From Numida meleagris (lineage: Eukaryota > Chordata > Aves > Galliformes > Numididae), in NCBI RefSeq assembly GCF_002078875.1, contig NC_034421.1, positions 12,539,449-12,603,448 of the forward strand: a DNA stretch of 64,000 bases. Reading direction: 5' to 3'. The position numbers and the translations under genes were made by a program. A model generated the notes under the pieces. That model ran no database searches and was not told the DNA's origin. It was given only the letters and a program-made list of their open reading frames with translations. Positions 34,612 to 47,100 of this stretch are shown in pieces (positions within the stretch are counted from its first letter, which is position 1; every line of letters starts with the position of its first letter).

Positions 34612-34790
34612 GTTGGAGGGACGGAGATGGAGAGGTGGCAGCAGCTCCATGTCTGAGATGTTCAGAACAAGAGGGCCAGGCCCTGAGCAATCTGCTGTAG
34701 CACTGCAGCCAGCCCTGCTCAGAGGAGGAGGTTGGGATGGAGACCTCCAGAGGTCCTTCCAACCTCATCTTTTCTGTGATTCCAATCCTA
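34612..34790 (+). mobile_element. CR1 LINE 3' end, plus strand
   Basis: The segment ends in GGTTGGGATGGAGACCTCCAGAGGTCCTTCCAACCTCATC followed by TTTTCTGTGATTC, a typical CR1 3' terminus with one octamer left. The upstream part is diverged. Confidence 0.75.
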
Positions 34791-34799
34791 GGAGCTAAT

Positions 34800-37700
34800 C
34801 CACCCTGTGAAGCTCCCTGTAAAACAACGACCAGCTTGAACAGGAGTTGTCAGCAATGAGCCACAAAGGCCAGCCACTGTGCTGGATGGAGAGGAAGAGC
34901 CCCCTTAGGGCAGGGGGAGAAGGCATCTGATGGCTCCGCTCATTCTCTGGGCAATAGAAAGCCACCACCCTGCCCAAAGCTCCTCCTGTGCTCCCTCTTC
35001 CTCCTGTACGTGCACAGAAGTAGCTCAGTGTGTAAAACAACCACCTCCAGGGGATCAGCTGCAGGTTGGCAGGATGGAGCTGTCGACCGTACATTGGGTC
35101 ACCGGGAGCAGTGGTGATGGCCGGGCCCTGTGTGAGCAGAGCCCTCGAGCTGCGGCTGCGGGCTGTGAGCCCGGGCTGGGCCCAGCAGTGGGCCCTGTAG
35201 TGCTCCATCACAGAGCGGCTTCCCAGCTTGCTGGCTCCCGGCTGCCCCGGCCCAGGAGCCAGGGCCGGGGACGGCTGCCTCCACCTGTAGCTGCTGCATG
35301 GAGGGCATGGGCTGGGGCAGGAGGGGTGTGGGGCAGCGCAGGCTCGCTGGGGCCCGGCCATGGACGCTTTTACCTCAGTGTGCTCTGCTGTTCTGTGCGC
35401 ATCTCCATCACGTGCCTTCACTAGGCAGCCATCGCCATGGCAACGCTTAACATGGTGCTGTTTCAGTCCAGTTAGAGCACAGAAAATGGCACTGGGGAGA
35501 TGGGAGCAGGGCGTTGCTCGCGCTCGGCCTGCAGGGCACCCTGAGGTGTTGTCCTCTCACTGTGGGCCCTGCAGGACCCGTTCCCCTGGGGCTGGTGGTC
35601 CCAGGCTGGGGCAGAGGCGGCAGAGGGATGGGAAGCGCTGGGAAGATGGAGCTCCTGCACGGTGGGCTCCTCCTGCAGTGCTGCTGACATGGCTGGGGCC
35701 GGGGCTGGCAGAGCTCGGTGTGTTGAGGAGAGGCCTGTGGTCCTGCGGTCAGTGTGAGGGGCCGGCAGCCATTTTGTGACGCTTCCTCACCCTGTGGAGG
35801 AGCCAGTGCCGCCCTGTGCTGCGTGGCTATCGCTGTGCTGGGCTGCGAAGCAGCGGTCTGTCCCTGCTGACAGGGCAGCTCTGCTGCATGGAATTCTCCT
35901 CATGTGTGTTACTCTGCCTCGACAAACACCTCCAGCCCATCCTGCCGGCTCCTTCGGCAGCTCCTCCTCACCAGCACTCTGCTTCTTGCCCTGCACCTTT
36001 AGTGTCATCAGCAAACTTCAGCTCTGGAAAGGCAGTAGTACCTCCATTACTCTCCTGGCTCTGTTGGAGCTTCCAAAGCCAAATCGGAGCTGTCGGATAC
36101 AAACCCTGAGAGCACAAAATGCAAGGACCAGCAGGTAGAGCGTCTGCCTCCTGTCTTTAATATGTTGCATTTTGAGGCATAAGCAATTTTAGAACAGATT
36201 TCCAAAGTCTGTTTTTCAGGTCTGCCTTGTTTTCAGAGCAGCAAAGGAAAGCATCCGGAGCAGCAGTGTGCACCAGGCACTGGGGCTGGGCACAGGCTGT
36301 GCTCCTGGCCCTGCCCTCGCTACCTCCTGCTTGTGGTGGGCTGGGTTTTGTGCTTTGTTTCCTGGAGCAGCTCTACGTGATGGGGAGAAGTGGTGGGTTC
36401 CCACAGTGATGGCCGGGGACTGGGAGGTGCCTCCCATGGCAGTAGCGCTGGCAGCTGGGGACGGCGGGGGGCAGAGGGTGGCAAGACCCTGTCATGGGGA
36501 GCTGCAGCGGGCTGCATGGGCTGGCGATGGCCATGTGCAGGCAGAGCTGTGGCAGCTCTGAGCCAAGAGTTACCATGGGAACCGACAGAGGATGCTCGGC
36601 GGGTGCAGAGGGCAGAGATGCCGGCATCGCTCTATGGTGTTGGTACCCGCGGCCATGCACGGCATCAAGCCTTCAGTTGGTGCCCACGCTTCACCCAAAG
36701 CCACCTGTGACCAAGGAGCGAGCGGGCACTGAGCTGGGGCTGCAGCAATGGGATCTGCGTGCCACTCATCGCTCTGCTCAGCTCCCCTTGGCTCTGCTGG
36801 GGCTGAGCCGCGTGCTGAACTGGGGCCAGCAGCATCCTGCGTGCAGCTGGCCAGTGTGTTTGTGTAAGCAGAGCCTGCCCGGCTGTGCCAACAGCCGCCT
36901 GTTTGTCCGCGTGTGGGTGGCGAGAGCCCTGACGTCAGCGCCCGCCTTTCATCTCCCCCACACGGCTGGCTCCCCGCGAGCAGCAGGACGGTGTGCCCGA
37001 CTCACCGGCACCGGGTGAGCTGTGCAGCAGCGCCCGCTGCACACAGCGGCTGCAGACGGGGCTGGAAGCGGCGATGGCACAAGTGCTCTCCGTGCTGGTC
37101 TGTGCCCACTGCAGCCAGGTTGCTTGGCTGCGGGTCTTCCCTTCAGGGAGCTTCCCCAGGGATCCGTTCTCAGTAGGGCTGCCCACGGCTTGGGGGCAGT
37201 TTAGAAATAGTCTGCATTGCTTATCAGTGGTGCTCATCCTTTGGGCCGTGCTCCTGGAAAGCATCTCTTGCTCAGTCCATGTGCCTGTAGCAAATCTGAG
37301 ACAGCTCTCACTTGGGGTGGTGGGGAGGCTGGGAAAGCCCATCTCCAGGTCGATGCTGCTGCTCCGTCCCACGCCTCTGCGGGCTCTGTGCCCTTCTGCC
37401 GAGCACCCCGAGCTGCCTGGGCACCAGTGTGGTGTCTGCTCTGCTGGTGTCGTCCTGAGCTCACGCTGCAGTGCTGAGAGGTGACACATGGCACAGCAAC
37501 AGACCTGGGACCTGGGGGGGTCCTGCTGGCACCGTGTGGCAGCCACAGCCTCTGCCTGAGCCCTGGAGGTGCTGCTCGGGACAGCTGGAGACAAGGGCAC
37601 AGCATTCACATTCCAGAAGTGAGCCCAAAGTCTCCTTATTCCCTGGAACAGTCCCATGAAGCGTCTGGATGCTCCCCACGTGCTGCCTCCAGCCTCACAG

Positions 37701-38815
37701 CGGTACGGCCACAACCCCATTCATGCCCTCGGGAGCCTTTGGTAACAACACTGTCACCAGCCAGCACAGCTGTACCACACGCACCACGCTTTCCTCCCTC
37801 GCTGCTGACACCTTCCAGGATCCAGGAGACAGACTTCCCTTCACAAGTCATCTGGCTTTCCCCAGGAGGATAATACTTTGATAATATTGACACAGGTGTC
37901 CACAAATTCTGTTCCCAGTAGCATTTCTTCTCACCTGCAGGGACAGGTGTCCCACACAGTGCCCTGCCGTTTCCTGGATCTCCCTGCAGGAGGTGAAAGG
38001 GAAGAGGGGTGCTGTGTCCACCGGGTGGTTCCGGGCAGCGGGTGCACAGGGCTGGGGAAGCTGTGAGCTCTCACTCTTCGGGGCTGCCCCAGGTCCTTCC
38101 ATCCATGTTTGTGACTGTGTAGCTGTCACAGGCCATGTCCCTGTGTCTCACAGCAGCACAGACTTAGGAAGGGAGCAGGGGCAGCACGGGGCCACCTGCC
38201 TGGCTCTGCAGTGGGGCTGAGCAGGATGAGGGGGGTGACCCACAGCTACAGACAGGTTCCCCATCCAACCACGTAGCTTTCCTTTTTGATTCTCAGTGAG
38301 CTGATTCTCTTTTCTTCTCTCCATCCCATGCACAGGGGTCATTCCATGTGCCTACAAAGGCTGGAGGACACATGGAAGAGGAAGGGAGCTGTGTTTTGCC
38401 CAGTTCTGCAGTTCCTGATGATCCCTACAGATCGGCATGACCCCATGGCTGCAATCCTGCTGCACTGCTCCTCTCCATGGAGGGTGCCATGAGGTGCGGT
38501 GGCTCTCCCTGCAGCTCCCCTTGTTCCCACAGTCTCCCCAGCCATCACATTTTCCCTACAACTCTGTTTTCTTCTGTTTTCCTGGAGCTCTGTCCAGCTC
38601 CAGCGCTCAGCACTGTGGGCAGAATGGTGCTGTGAGGCCTGTGCAGGCGTCCTGGGTCTGCACCAGGTGCTGGCTTGCTGTCCTTTGGCTGAAGCATCCA
38701 TCCCTGGGTGGCAGGGACAGGTTTGGGACCATGCTCTTGTTCCAGGGAGCAAGACTGGCGCTCGTGGCCCATCAGACACTGCCTGTGGGAGCCAATGGCC
38801 ACGAGCACCAATCCT
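34800..38815. other. GC-rich intergenic sequence
   Basis: No gene or RNA is recognised. Long open frames on the minus strand (36935-37720, 38339-39235) show no family resemblance and are expected in GC-rich DNA with few stop codons. Confidence 0.45.
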
Positions 38816-38821
38816 GTCCCT

Positions 38822-38930
38822 GGAGGTGGGGAATATGGCACTGAGGACGTGGTCAGTGGGCACGGTGGGGTGGGTTGGGGTTGGACCTGGGGATCTGAGA
38901 GGCCTTTTCCAACCCGAATGATTCCATGCT
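38822..38930 (+). mobile_element. CR1 LINE 3' end, plus strand
   Basis: GTGGGGTGGGTTGGGGTTGGACCTGGGGATCTGAGAGGCCTTTTCCAACCCGAATGATTCCATG matches the CR1 3' UTR end, in sense orientation, with the octamer reduced to a single decayed unit. It is about 100 bases long. Confidence 0.8.
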
Positions 38931-39285
38931 TGGCCTCGACGCCTGGCACTGATGGCGCGGCCAGTCCTAGGGCACAGGTTTGAGCAGCCCAGCGCTGCCC
39001 TCAGGGCTGGCAGCACCTCAGCTCGGCGCAGCCCTCTCACAGCCCTGTCCCCAGCCATGTTCCCCACCTGGCCAGAGCCATCTGAAAGTTGGCTGCGTCT
39101 GAGCAGAGCCCTAACGCTGAGGAGGACGATGATGACGAGGACGAGGGCTGCACCATGGTGCCGGGCAGCCCCGCATGGACTCATTGTGCAGCCGGCGGGG
39201 AGCGGCTGGCCCGGGGGAGGCAGCGCTGCCTGCAACAGCGTTCAAAGAGTTTTGCTTAAGTGTTGCTGCTCTTTAGGGCTTCCTC

Positions 39286-39310
39286 CAAAAAAAAAAAAAA
39301 AAAAAAAAAA
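39286..39310 (+). repeat. Poly(A) tract
   Basis: A run of about 24 A residues followed by GGAGGGAGAGAAGAAGAAG. It could be a retroposon tail, but no target-site duplication or body is visible upstream, so I call it a simple repeat. Confidence 0.85.
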
Positions 39311-39409
39311 GGAGGGAGAGAAGAAGAAGATAAATCTTTCCGTGCTGGATGAAAGCGGCCTGTCTTGACTATTTACCCAGCAATTATAAGTAAATCGGTG
39401 GTGCCTAAA

Positions 39410-39660
39410 GGGGCTGGTTGCCATAGTTACAATAGGATTGGAAGGACCATCATTTGGTCCTGGCCGCAGCCAATCAGGCTGAGAAGCCAAAGCTGCAATA
39501 TAAAGTAAAGATTCCCATCTTCCAGCCACACAGTTGCCAAGAAAGGGAAATAGGTTCAAGAGTGTTGGAAAGTGCTCCGGACAGCAAGCAGGGCGGCTGC
39601 TCCCGTCATGGCGGACTGCGAAAACCCAGGCGGCGCGCGACGCAGCGGGGCAGGCAGGTG
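39410..39660 (+). promoter_or_regulatory. Candidate promoter and first exon, gene unknown
   Basis: In order on the + strand: an RFX-type X box (GTTGCCATAGTTAC, 39417-39430), a CCAAT box (39470-39474), a TATA box (TATAAAG, 39499-39505), then a CpG-rich leader, an ATG in strong context at 39608, and a consensus splice donor GTGAGA starting at 39658. The 50 bases from the ATG to the donor are open. No protein family is recognised. It could be a real first exon of an unannotated transcript between MRPL28 and AXIN1, or a chance alignment of motifs in a CpG island. Confidence 0.35.
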
Positions 39661-40760
39661 AGAAATCCCAACGCTCCCCATCTCCCCGGTCATTGTTCTC
39701 CTTCGCCACGGCCCCCGCCGCCCCACCCCACCCGCGGCCACCACCGACCCCCTCGCCCCAGCCCCAAAACCCACAATGAAACCCCCTTCGGGCGAGAGAC
39801 AAAGAGATCCGTGCGGAAAAACGCTCCACCATTCTCCCCAAATTGTGATCGTAGGCCTTTCAAATCAAATTTCGCAAAGCAGCTTCATCAAAGGCCCCCA
39901 GCTGGGAGACGCAAGCCCCATATTCCTGCCGCCCACACGGCCCCCCCAGGTCTTGGATGGTGCGACAATCGCACACAAAGTCAGCGCGGCTTGAGAAGTG
40001 TGTTCGCAAAAAAAAAGGGGGGAAAAAAAAGAAAAAAAAAGCGAGAGCGAGAAAGAGCGGTGCCTAAATTGATCATAGTCTCCAAATCTCATTACTCGAG
40101 ACTTCTGAGGACGGATATTTCCAAAGGCTGCTATTAAAGACTTGTAAATGGAGCCCCTTTATGAGATCAAAGCCCAAGGGCCGGGCGCAGGGTGTGCGGT
40201 GGCTGTTGTGGCGGTGGCGGAGGGGGCGAGCGGAGCCGCAGGATGCTGGGGGAGCCTTCCTCCCCTGCTGCTGCTGCCCTCCATGTTTCCAGTGTCGCTG
40301 CTGCCGCTGCGTGACCCATCTTGCAATGGATACTGCAAGCGTGATGTCGGGCAGAGCCGAACGCCGCCTGGCTCCCGGCGGCTGGAACGGAGACGGGCGA
40401 ACTCCGCCACCCGCAGCGCCGGGGATGGAGAGAGAGTTCCCCAACTCAAGCAGCTCCCTTCCCAAATTCCATAGTAATAAATGAGCTTATCCCAGTCGGG
40501 ACCTCTCGGCACACCTCGAATTGCAGATCAGCTCGCGGCACGGGGCGCTGGCTCAGCGGGGCCGCCCTGGCCTCGGGTCTTCTTCGTTGGGTCTCTTTTT
40601 CTCCCGAAGTTGCGGCATCTCGCTGCCTTGCTGGCCATGGGCAGAAGGGCCGAGGACAAAGGGAGGTGGACAGAAGTTGAGCGACTTTCCCTTCCCGCTG
40701 CCTCCCCTCAGATACGGGCTGATTTCTGTTGTCGGTGACACATTCAGCTCCGGGCAGCAT
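39590..40760. promoter_or_regulatory. CpG-rich regulatory-looking block
   Basis: CpG density is well above the flanks. TCF/LEF-type sites (ATCAAAG) lie at 39887-39893 and 40166-40172, and a purine tract of A and G runs at about 40008-40060. The block lies 14 kb before the AXIN1 gap region and 7 kb after MRPL28. It may be a distal CpG island acting as promoter or enhancer; nothing shows which gene it serves. Confidence 0.45.
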
Positions 40761-40779
40761 TCCCAGCACCGGCACCACC

Positions 40780-41170
40780 AGCAGACGGGCGCCTCGTCAT
40801 ATTCATGGAAAGCAAACTCACAGATGGTAAAATAACAGAGTCGTGTAGGTTTCAAAGAGACCTTCTATGTCAATTGTTATATTATTAGGTAAACTCTAAG
40901 AAGAAAATCTTTTAATCCACTGTGGCTAATCCAGTCCACTTTTGTTGGCCAGGACATATTCAGCATCAACAAAAGGCTCTGGCCGACGAACACCGGCATA
41001 CATAATGTATTTATAACTCCGGGAGCTGGCTGGGCAGCTCCCAGAAAGAGACGCTCCTCGGGCCCGCAGCAGGGGCCTGAGCGGAGGATTTGCCCGACTT
41101 TTATCAGTTTTATTTTCATTTCAAAGAACCCGACTGATATTTTCACTGCATTGCTTACCAGGCGAAGCAC
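40780..41170. promoter_or_regulatory. AT-rich block, possible conserved noncoding element
   Basis: Directly after the CpG block comes AT-rich unique sequence with a SOX-like site (CAATTGTTAT, about 40872-40881), TTTTATCAGTTTTATTTTCATTT (about 41099-41121) and no open frame of note. The abrupt composition change beside a CpG island resembles conserved noncoding elements. Conservation was not tested. Confidence 0.3.
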
Positions 41171-41199
41171 AAAGAGGGCAGGGACATTCCTGGCTCCAG

Positions 41200-44100
41200 C
41201 CAGCCCCGCAGCCCCGGACCCGCTGGGATCCGCGCCCCTCGTCACCCTCTGTGTCCCAGGCAGCACAGGGGCACGGGATGGCCGGGCCTGAGGAAATGCA
41301 TCCAGGCACCATGCAGGGAGCACGGGGCCCCGAGGTGCCCGGAGCGTCAGGATGGAGGTGGACGGGACAGGGAGCACCGTGCCCTCCGGGAGGATGGAGT
41401 GCTTCGGTGACGCAGGCAGGTCTGTATATCCCAGCCAGCCCCCCTGGGCTGCTGCCTGCCATGTGCTGGGGGCAGGGAGGGCTGCAGCAGAGCCCCAGGG
41501 CAGGCTGTGAGGTGCTGTTCCCATGAGGATAGGCTGTGTGGGAGCAGAGGGGCCATCAGGAGGTGCTGGCTGAGCGCAGCCGAGGTGGCTGCCCCCAGAA
41601 TGGCAGTCCTGGTCCCCTGGGATCTACATGGGCTTTGCTTGGAAGGTATCATTGCTCTGGGACTGGAGTGATCACCTTCCTGCGGGACAGGAGGTATCAG
41701 CGATGCCATAGCACTGCTGATGGCAGGCACCGAGCACGGGAAGGCTGGGAGGTGGGCAGGGCTGCTGGGAAGGGAGGTGGAGAGAGGCACAGGCACAGAC
41801 TATGTCCTCACACGCTGGGGAAGCTGCTGCCACACGAAGATGCTAAGCCCAAGGCCTGCAGAGTTTGGTGTTGCGTACCCACCATCACTTTCCTCATGCT
41901 TCAGCCAATTGTAACTATAAGAATCAGGATGAAACATAATCTGAGGCCTGATTCACTCCCGTTTGTCTGCCCTGGGATCTCCTATCTCCTGCAGCACGTG
42001 AGGCTGTGTCCATGCCAGTCAACGCTTGTCTCCATTGCAGGACCCACGGCAGAGATGTGTTGGTAAGAGCAGACCCAGGACAGCCAGAGCAGGGAATGTG
42101 TCCTCTGCCAGACGATGAGGAGTGCACCTCACAAAGGCAGTGGGCCATCAGGCTGCTGTCTGCCCCCACCATGGGAGCAGAGCTGCGTGAGCTCAAGGAC
42201 ACGGCTGGCACGAGCACAGATGGTGTGAGATGGCTGCACAGGGGCAGAACCTGGGAGGCGGCTCCAGCCCCGTGGAGCAGGAGGGACGGCGGCCGCAGTG
42301 TCCTGATGGGGACAGGAGCCCCAGGGCTGGAAGGCAGCACCGCATCATGAGGACAGCCCGAGTCCCAGTGCTGCAGAACAGACGCAGCCAGCCACGGGGC
42401 GCTTGCCCTGATGCTTCCATCGGTGCAGAGCAGGGCTTTCTTGTCCCCAGGACAGAGCAGGCCGCAGGGTGTTCGCAGCCACTTCTGCACAGCGCTCCCA
42501 GCTCCCAGAGGCCCTGGGCTCAGGCTGCTGCCTCTTCAGCTGCTCCCAGCCCCCGGCCGCCCCGCTCCGGTCCTCCTTTGTCATGGGGCTGGCACGGTTT
42601 GTGGGGTGGCAGAGGCAGCATGAGCTGTTTCCCAGCAGCAGTCAGACAGTTCACCTGCGCGTCATGGCGTGGAGAGGGGATTGCAGCAGTGAAGCAGGCT
42701 GGGGTTTCGCACAGGATAAAAGATACTGGAAAGGGACCTCTGATAGACACAGAAATGCCGACAGGAGGGGCCTGGGGAGCCCCATACTGACATCCAGTGC
42801 TGGAGCAGCTCGGCCCTGGCCTCAGAGCAAGTCCTGGACCCCTCCAGAGACAGAAATCCCCCACCTCTCTGCATTTCCTCTCACAGTGAACTATTTTCTG
42901 AGCATTTTTTCCAGCTGTGTCACAACGACTCCGATACGCTCCATGTTTGTTCACTCAGAGACACCCGGACATGAACTGAACCTCGAGCCAGCAGGTGGCC
43001 AAATGGAGGCCTCCCCCTGCAGCATGGAATCCCACCCTGCCACTAGAGATGCACCTCTCGATCCTTCTGCACGCAGCCTCAGCCGGTGCCTGCCAGCACA
43101 GAGCCTCTCCTGGTACCAGCCCTGGGGACCTCCAAGCAGCATGGGGATCATGGCACTCAGAGCTGTCCCAGCTCAGTGCTGGGGCCCCTGGGGGTATCCA
43201 CAGCCCATTCCAGGTGGCTTTTGAGGTTCAGAGGCCCCATGCTGGTGTGAAGTCTTAAAAGTGGCCAGCATGGATGTAGGAGAAGAGAGGAAGTGCTCTG
43301 TCACCACCCTCAGCCTCTGATGTGAGCTGTGATTTCCTGCTGCCAAAGAAGCATCTGTGGCATCTGATGAAGGTCCCAAGGTTCCCTGTGCCGCCTTCTG
43401 CAGCGCAGCCCTGCCGGCCTCTACCACAGGAGCCAGAGCAACCGGCACCTTCTCCATCAGCTCCTGTCCCCCATAACACATCCTATGCAAATCAGAACTC
43501 ACTCTGCCTTGTCTGAGAGGTGGGAGGCAGTGAGGAAAACCACTCTGTGGGAGAAACAAGAGGCAGCCACCCATCTTTGCAGCTTCATGCTGCTGCTGGG
43601 CACCGCAGCCCTTTGACCCAGGCTTTCCAGGCTGTGGGGCAGAGGGCCAGGAGCTCTCTCCAGCTGGCCCTGGGCAGGGCAGCCTAATGAGCAGAGCTCA
43701 TTAGACGATAAATCAGCAATCTGGAAGCTTAGCTGAAAACTTAGTGCTGCTTGCATTAAGGGGCAGCATAGAGATGGTTGTGGGGACATGGGGCTTCAGC
43801 ATATAGGAGCTGCTTGAGAGAGAACCAGCACCAGAGTCACCAGCGCTTGCTCCAGGGAGCTACACTAGGAAGTGAAAAGCAGGGTTCTGGACCTCTCCAT
43901 GCACATTCATCTCAGCAGCTGTGTGGGGATTGCTGCGCTCCACTTCTGCCAAGCCGCTGTGCTGGAGATCCTACCTAGGGTGCTGCTCTGGGGCTGAAGA
44001 AGCCAATGCATTTTCTTAAGAAGTTTGACAAACTTCTGAACAGTCCCCTCCTGAATGAGGGAGCTGTGGATGTGAGGATCAAGTTTTCCTTCCTTCTTCC

Positions 44101-47100
44101 AAGAGGAGAATGAGTTTGCTGGCCAAGAACTAGCAACCCTATGCTAGCCAGCACAGAAGAATGCTGTGGATTTTGGTAGACCCAACTCCAGCAGGAGCTG
44201 ACATCCCCTGTACGTGGTTTCTCCACTCAGGGGTCCCACTTCACTGCTCTTCAGTTTCTGCTCCACCAAAAAGCACGTTGTGAGAGGTGAGGCAACTCGG
44301 TGCATCCAGTCCTCCAGCTGGCTGCTGTGGTGCTCCCACAAAGACACCCTTACATGAACACACGTGAGCAGGAGCTCCTGGACTGCGCCATTAACACTAT
44401 TAAACACTCGAGAAGAGGATAACAGAGGGCTTCCATAGAATGAGCTGAGCCTTCTGGCCCCACTGGGAGAGACTGGGGCTTGGGCTGACACTTATCTCTG
44501 GAGGAAATGCCATGGGGTTTCCATCAGCAGCACCCAATGTGGTCCCTTGTCTCAGCCCAGCTTTGGCTACTTTGGACCTGAGTAAATCAGCCCCAACATC
44601 AACTGCCATTGGAACTTCACGGGCTGAAAGCTTTCCTGGAACAGGACAATGACAATGAGACCTGAACTGTGTCAGGAACTCATGCAGTGTGTGCAGGTGA
44701 AATGATTTCCAGGGCTCGTCCTGGGTGAAGTCTCAGTGCTTCTGAGACTTCCTCACAAGCCTCATTGTGCCTCTCAAAGCCGACCAGAATCCCATGGGCC
44801 ACTACAGGACTCATGATCAGGAGTTCACTGACCGTCTTCCATATCTCTGGGAAGAACCTCATCAAAGCAGATGCATTGGATGGCCTCATCCCAGAGGTGA
44901 GAACTGAAAAAACTGTTGCGTGCATCCTACTTGCATCACCAACTGCAGGCCAGATGTGGGCTGAAACGCGGTCAGCAGACATTGCTCATTGAAAACCTTT
45001 TGCTGGCTCGCTGGGAAGAGCAGGAGAGCTGACCTTCCAGGACGGGTGAGCCAGGAGCGTGGGACAAGTGCTCGCTCTCCAGGCTGGGCTGCTGATAGGG
45101 ATCGTATCAAAGCATTCTGGCTGAACATCTGTACAGGCTGTAGGACAGACATCAAGGCGTCGCTGAGTGCTGAGTTTGCTTTTACCAGCTGGGCTAGTGA
45201 CCACATCTAAGCCAGAAGATCTTTCACAATATTGCGAAACAGATCCGCAAGAGTGGAGCAACCCATATTTCCAGCAGTGCTCTTGACATCAGCTTTTCCT
45301 TACTGCCGACCAGCTGATTGGGATCACTGATGGATGGATAACAGAGATACACCTCTACTGCCAGGATCAAACACCTTGAATTGGCACGGGTTGCTCTAGG
45401 GCAACCCTGGCAGCAGGGCTCAGCTGTTCCAGTGCAGCTGACAATGATGTGAGCAGCATCATGGAGCTGTCAGCTGAGCCCCCGTGCTCCTACCTGAGGA
45501 TGGTGAGCGCTGTGCACCCGCCTCATCCCATCGTATCATGGAGGCAGACAGCAGCAGCAGCCACAAAGGGACAGCGAGCGATGCCCTGCACTTGGGTGAG
45601 CTCCAGGTGCACAGCAGGGTGTGGGGACCAGGGACAGGAGTGGCCCCATCACCAGCACTCCCTCCTCTGGCTCTGTGTGACCAGTACTACCACTGAACCA
45701 CAAACCACTGCGGAGTCCCTGTGTGCAGAGACAGGACCATCACAGCGTGGCTCAGGGCAGCTGGGGAGCCCAGGCACCTGGGTCCCACACCATTCCAGGA
45801 TCCCAGCCTCTGGGGCACTGCTGGCATCCTTGGCCTCAAGGCTGGCTGCAAACAGGCTCTGCACCACAGCTTTTTTTGAGTCCCTCGCAGGGCAACAGGG
45901 CTTCCTGGTCACCAGGTTGCCATTTCAACATCCTTCCCCACTGGCCATCACCATGTGCAGCCCCCAGCATTTGCAGGGGACAAGCTGACATCTTTTCTCT
46001 CTGCAGAGCAGCACTGCTGGGACACACGGAGATGGCATCCCACCCGCGGCCACCCGAGAGGAGCAGCGAGCCCAGCAGCACAGAGCACGGAGCGGCAGGC
46101 CTGGGGACACAGAGCCAAGATGGATCCCACAGGTGGGTGTGGGAAGGTGTGTCGGGATGGGCTGTCACCTGGGGGTGCCCCCCTTTACTGACCAGTGATG
46201 AAAAGCACTGGCCAACTGCGGCCTTGCCAGTGACACAGCGTGCTCCTGAAGAGAGGCAAACCCACGCCCCATAAGCCTCAGTCCCCTGGGAGCGGTCCTA
46301 CTGCTGCTGCAATATCCCAGTGGTTACTTTCTTCTTTGTCCCTTGTGTTGCCCAGACCATGCCTGTTGGTGTGCTCAGGCCTTGGGGTTCGAGTGCAGTG
46401 CTGCCAGCAGCCGGCCTGGCAGAACCATCAGGCAGGAGGCTGCTGGTACCCAAATGTCCGGCACCCAAGGTGCCCAGCACCCAGCCCCATCCCACAGCAG
46501 GGCAACGTCCCCATGAGATCTGGAGGGGCCAGGTTCCCCCTGTGCGGGCATCACAGGGCTCTCTGGGCACGCAGGACTCAGCACCCAGACAGCAGAGTGG
46601 CTCCACGGGTGGCTGTGATGTCCAGAGACGAGGAGACAGAATGAGTAGATCAGAATGGAGGAGTTCCCAGTTGAATTTCCATGTTTGAGATTTAAGGACT
46701 TGAATTTTGACTCTAAATCTCACTTGTAGCTTCAGTTCCAAAGCTTTCGCTGCAGGTTTTATGCTGCTCCTAAAGCACTGTTGGACAGTTCATCAGTCAC
46801 AGATGATTTTGCTAAAAGAAAGTGATTGTGCCTCCCCCAGGGCACTGTCACTGTGAGACAGAAATAGCTGTCAGCTTATCGACGGCTGCCCTCAGCCCCC
46901 TTCCAGTGCAGGCTGAGGGCATGTTACCGGTCATTCTACAACTACTTCTAATATGTACCATGTCCTGCTTTACATGGACTAGATGGCCAAACCTGAGTAA
47001 AAACCGGGGAGGTTTTTGGGCAGAAAGATGGGTAGGAAGCCCAGGAGTTACTTGAGGCTGTTGGTCCAGGAAGGCATGGAGAAAAACTCATACAAACCAA

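Noticed and set aside
35930..36030. Possible further ancient CR1 antisense piece (AGTGTCATCAGCAAACTT)
   Set aside because: Only one short match to the remembered consensus; too little to call.
36100..36150. tRNA-like string (GGTAGAGCGTCTGCC)
   Set aside because: No second promoter box and no foldable tRNA body.
36935..37720. 261-codon open frame on the minus strand
   Set aside because: GC-rich sequence has few stops; no family, splice pattern or start context supports a gene.
38339..39235. 298-codon open frame on the minus strand
   Set aside because: It overlaps a CR1 3' end and has no recognisable domain.
39286..39310. Poly(A) run as the tail of a processed pseudogene
   Set aside because: No gene-like body upstream and no target-site duplication seen.
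40148..40474. 108-codon open frame in the orphan CpG block
   Set aside because: The start context is weak and the composition is what CpG-rich DNA gives by chance; no family resemblance.
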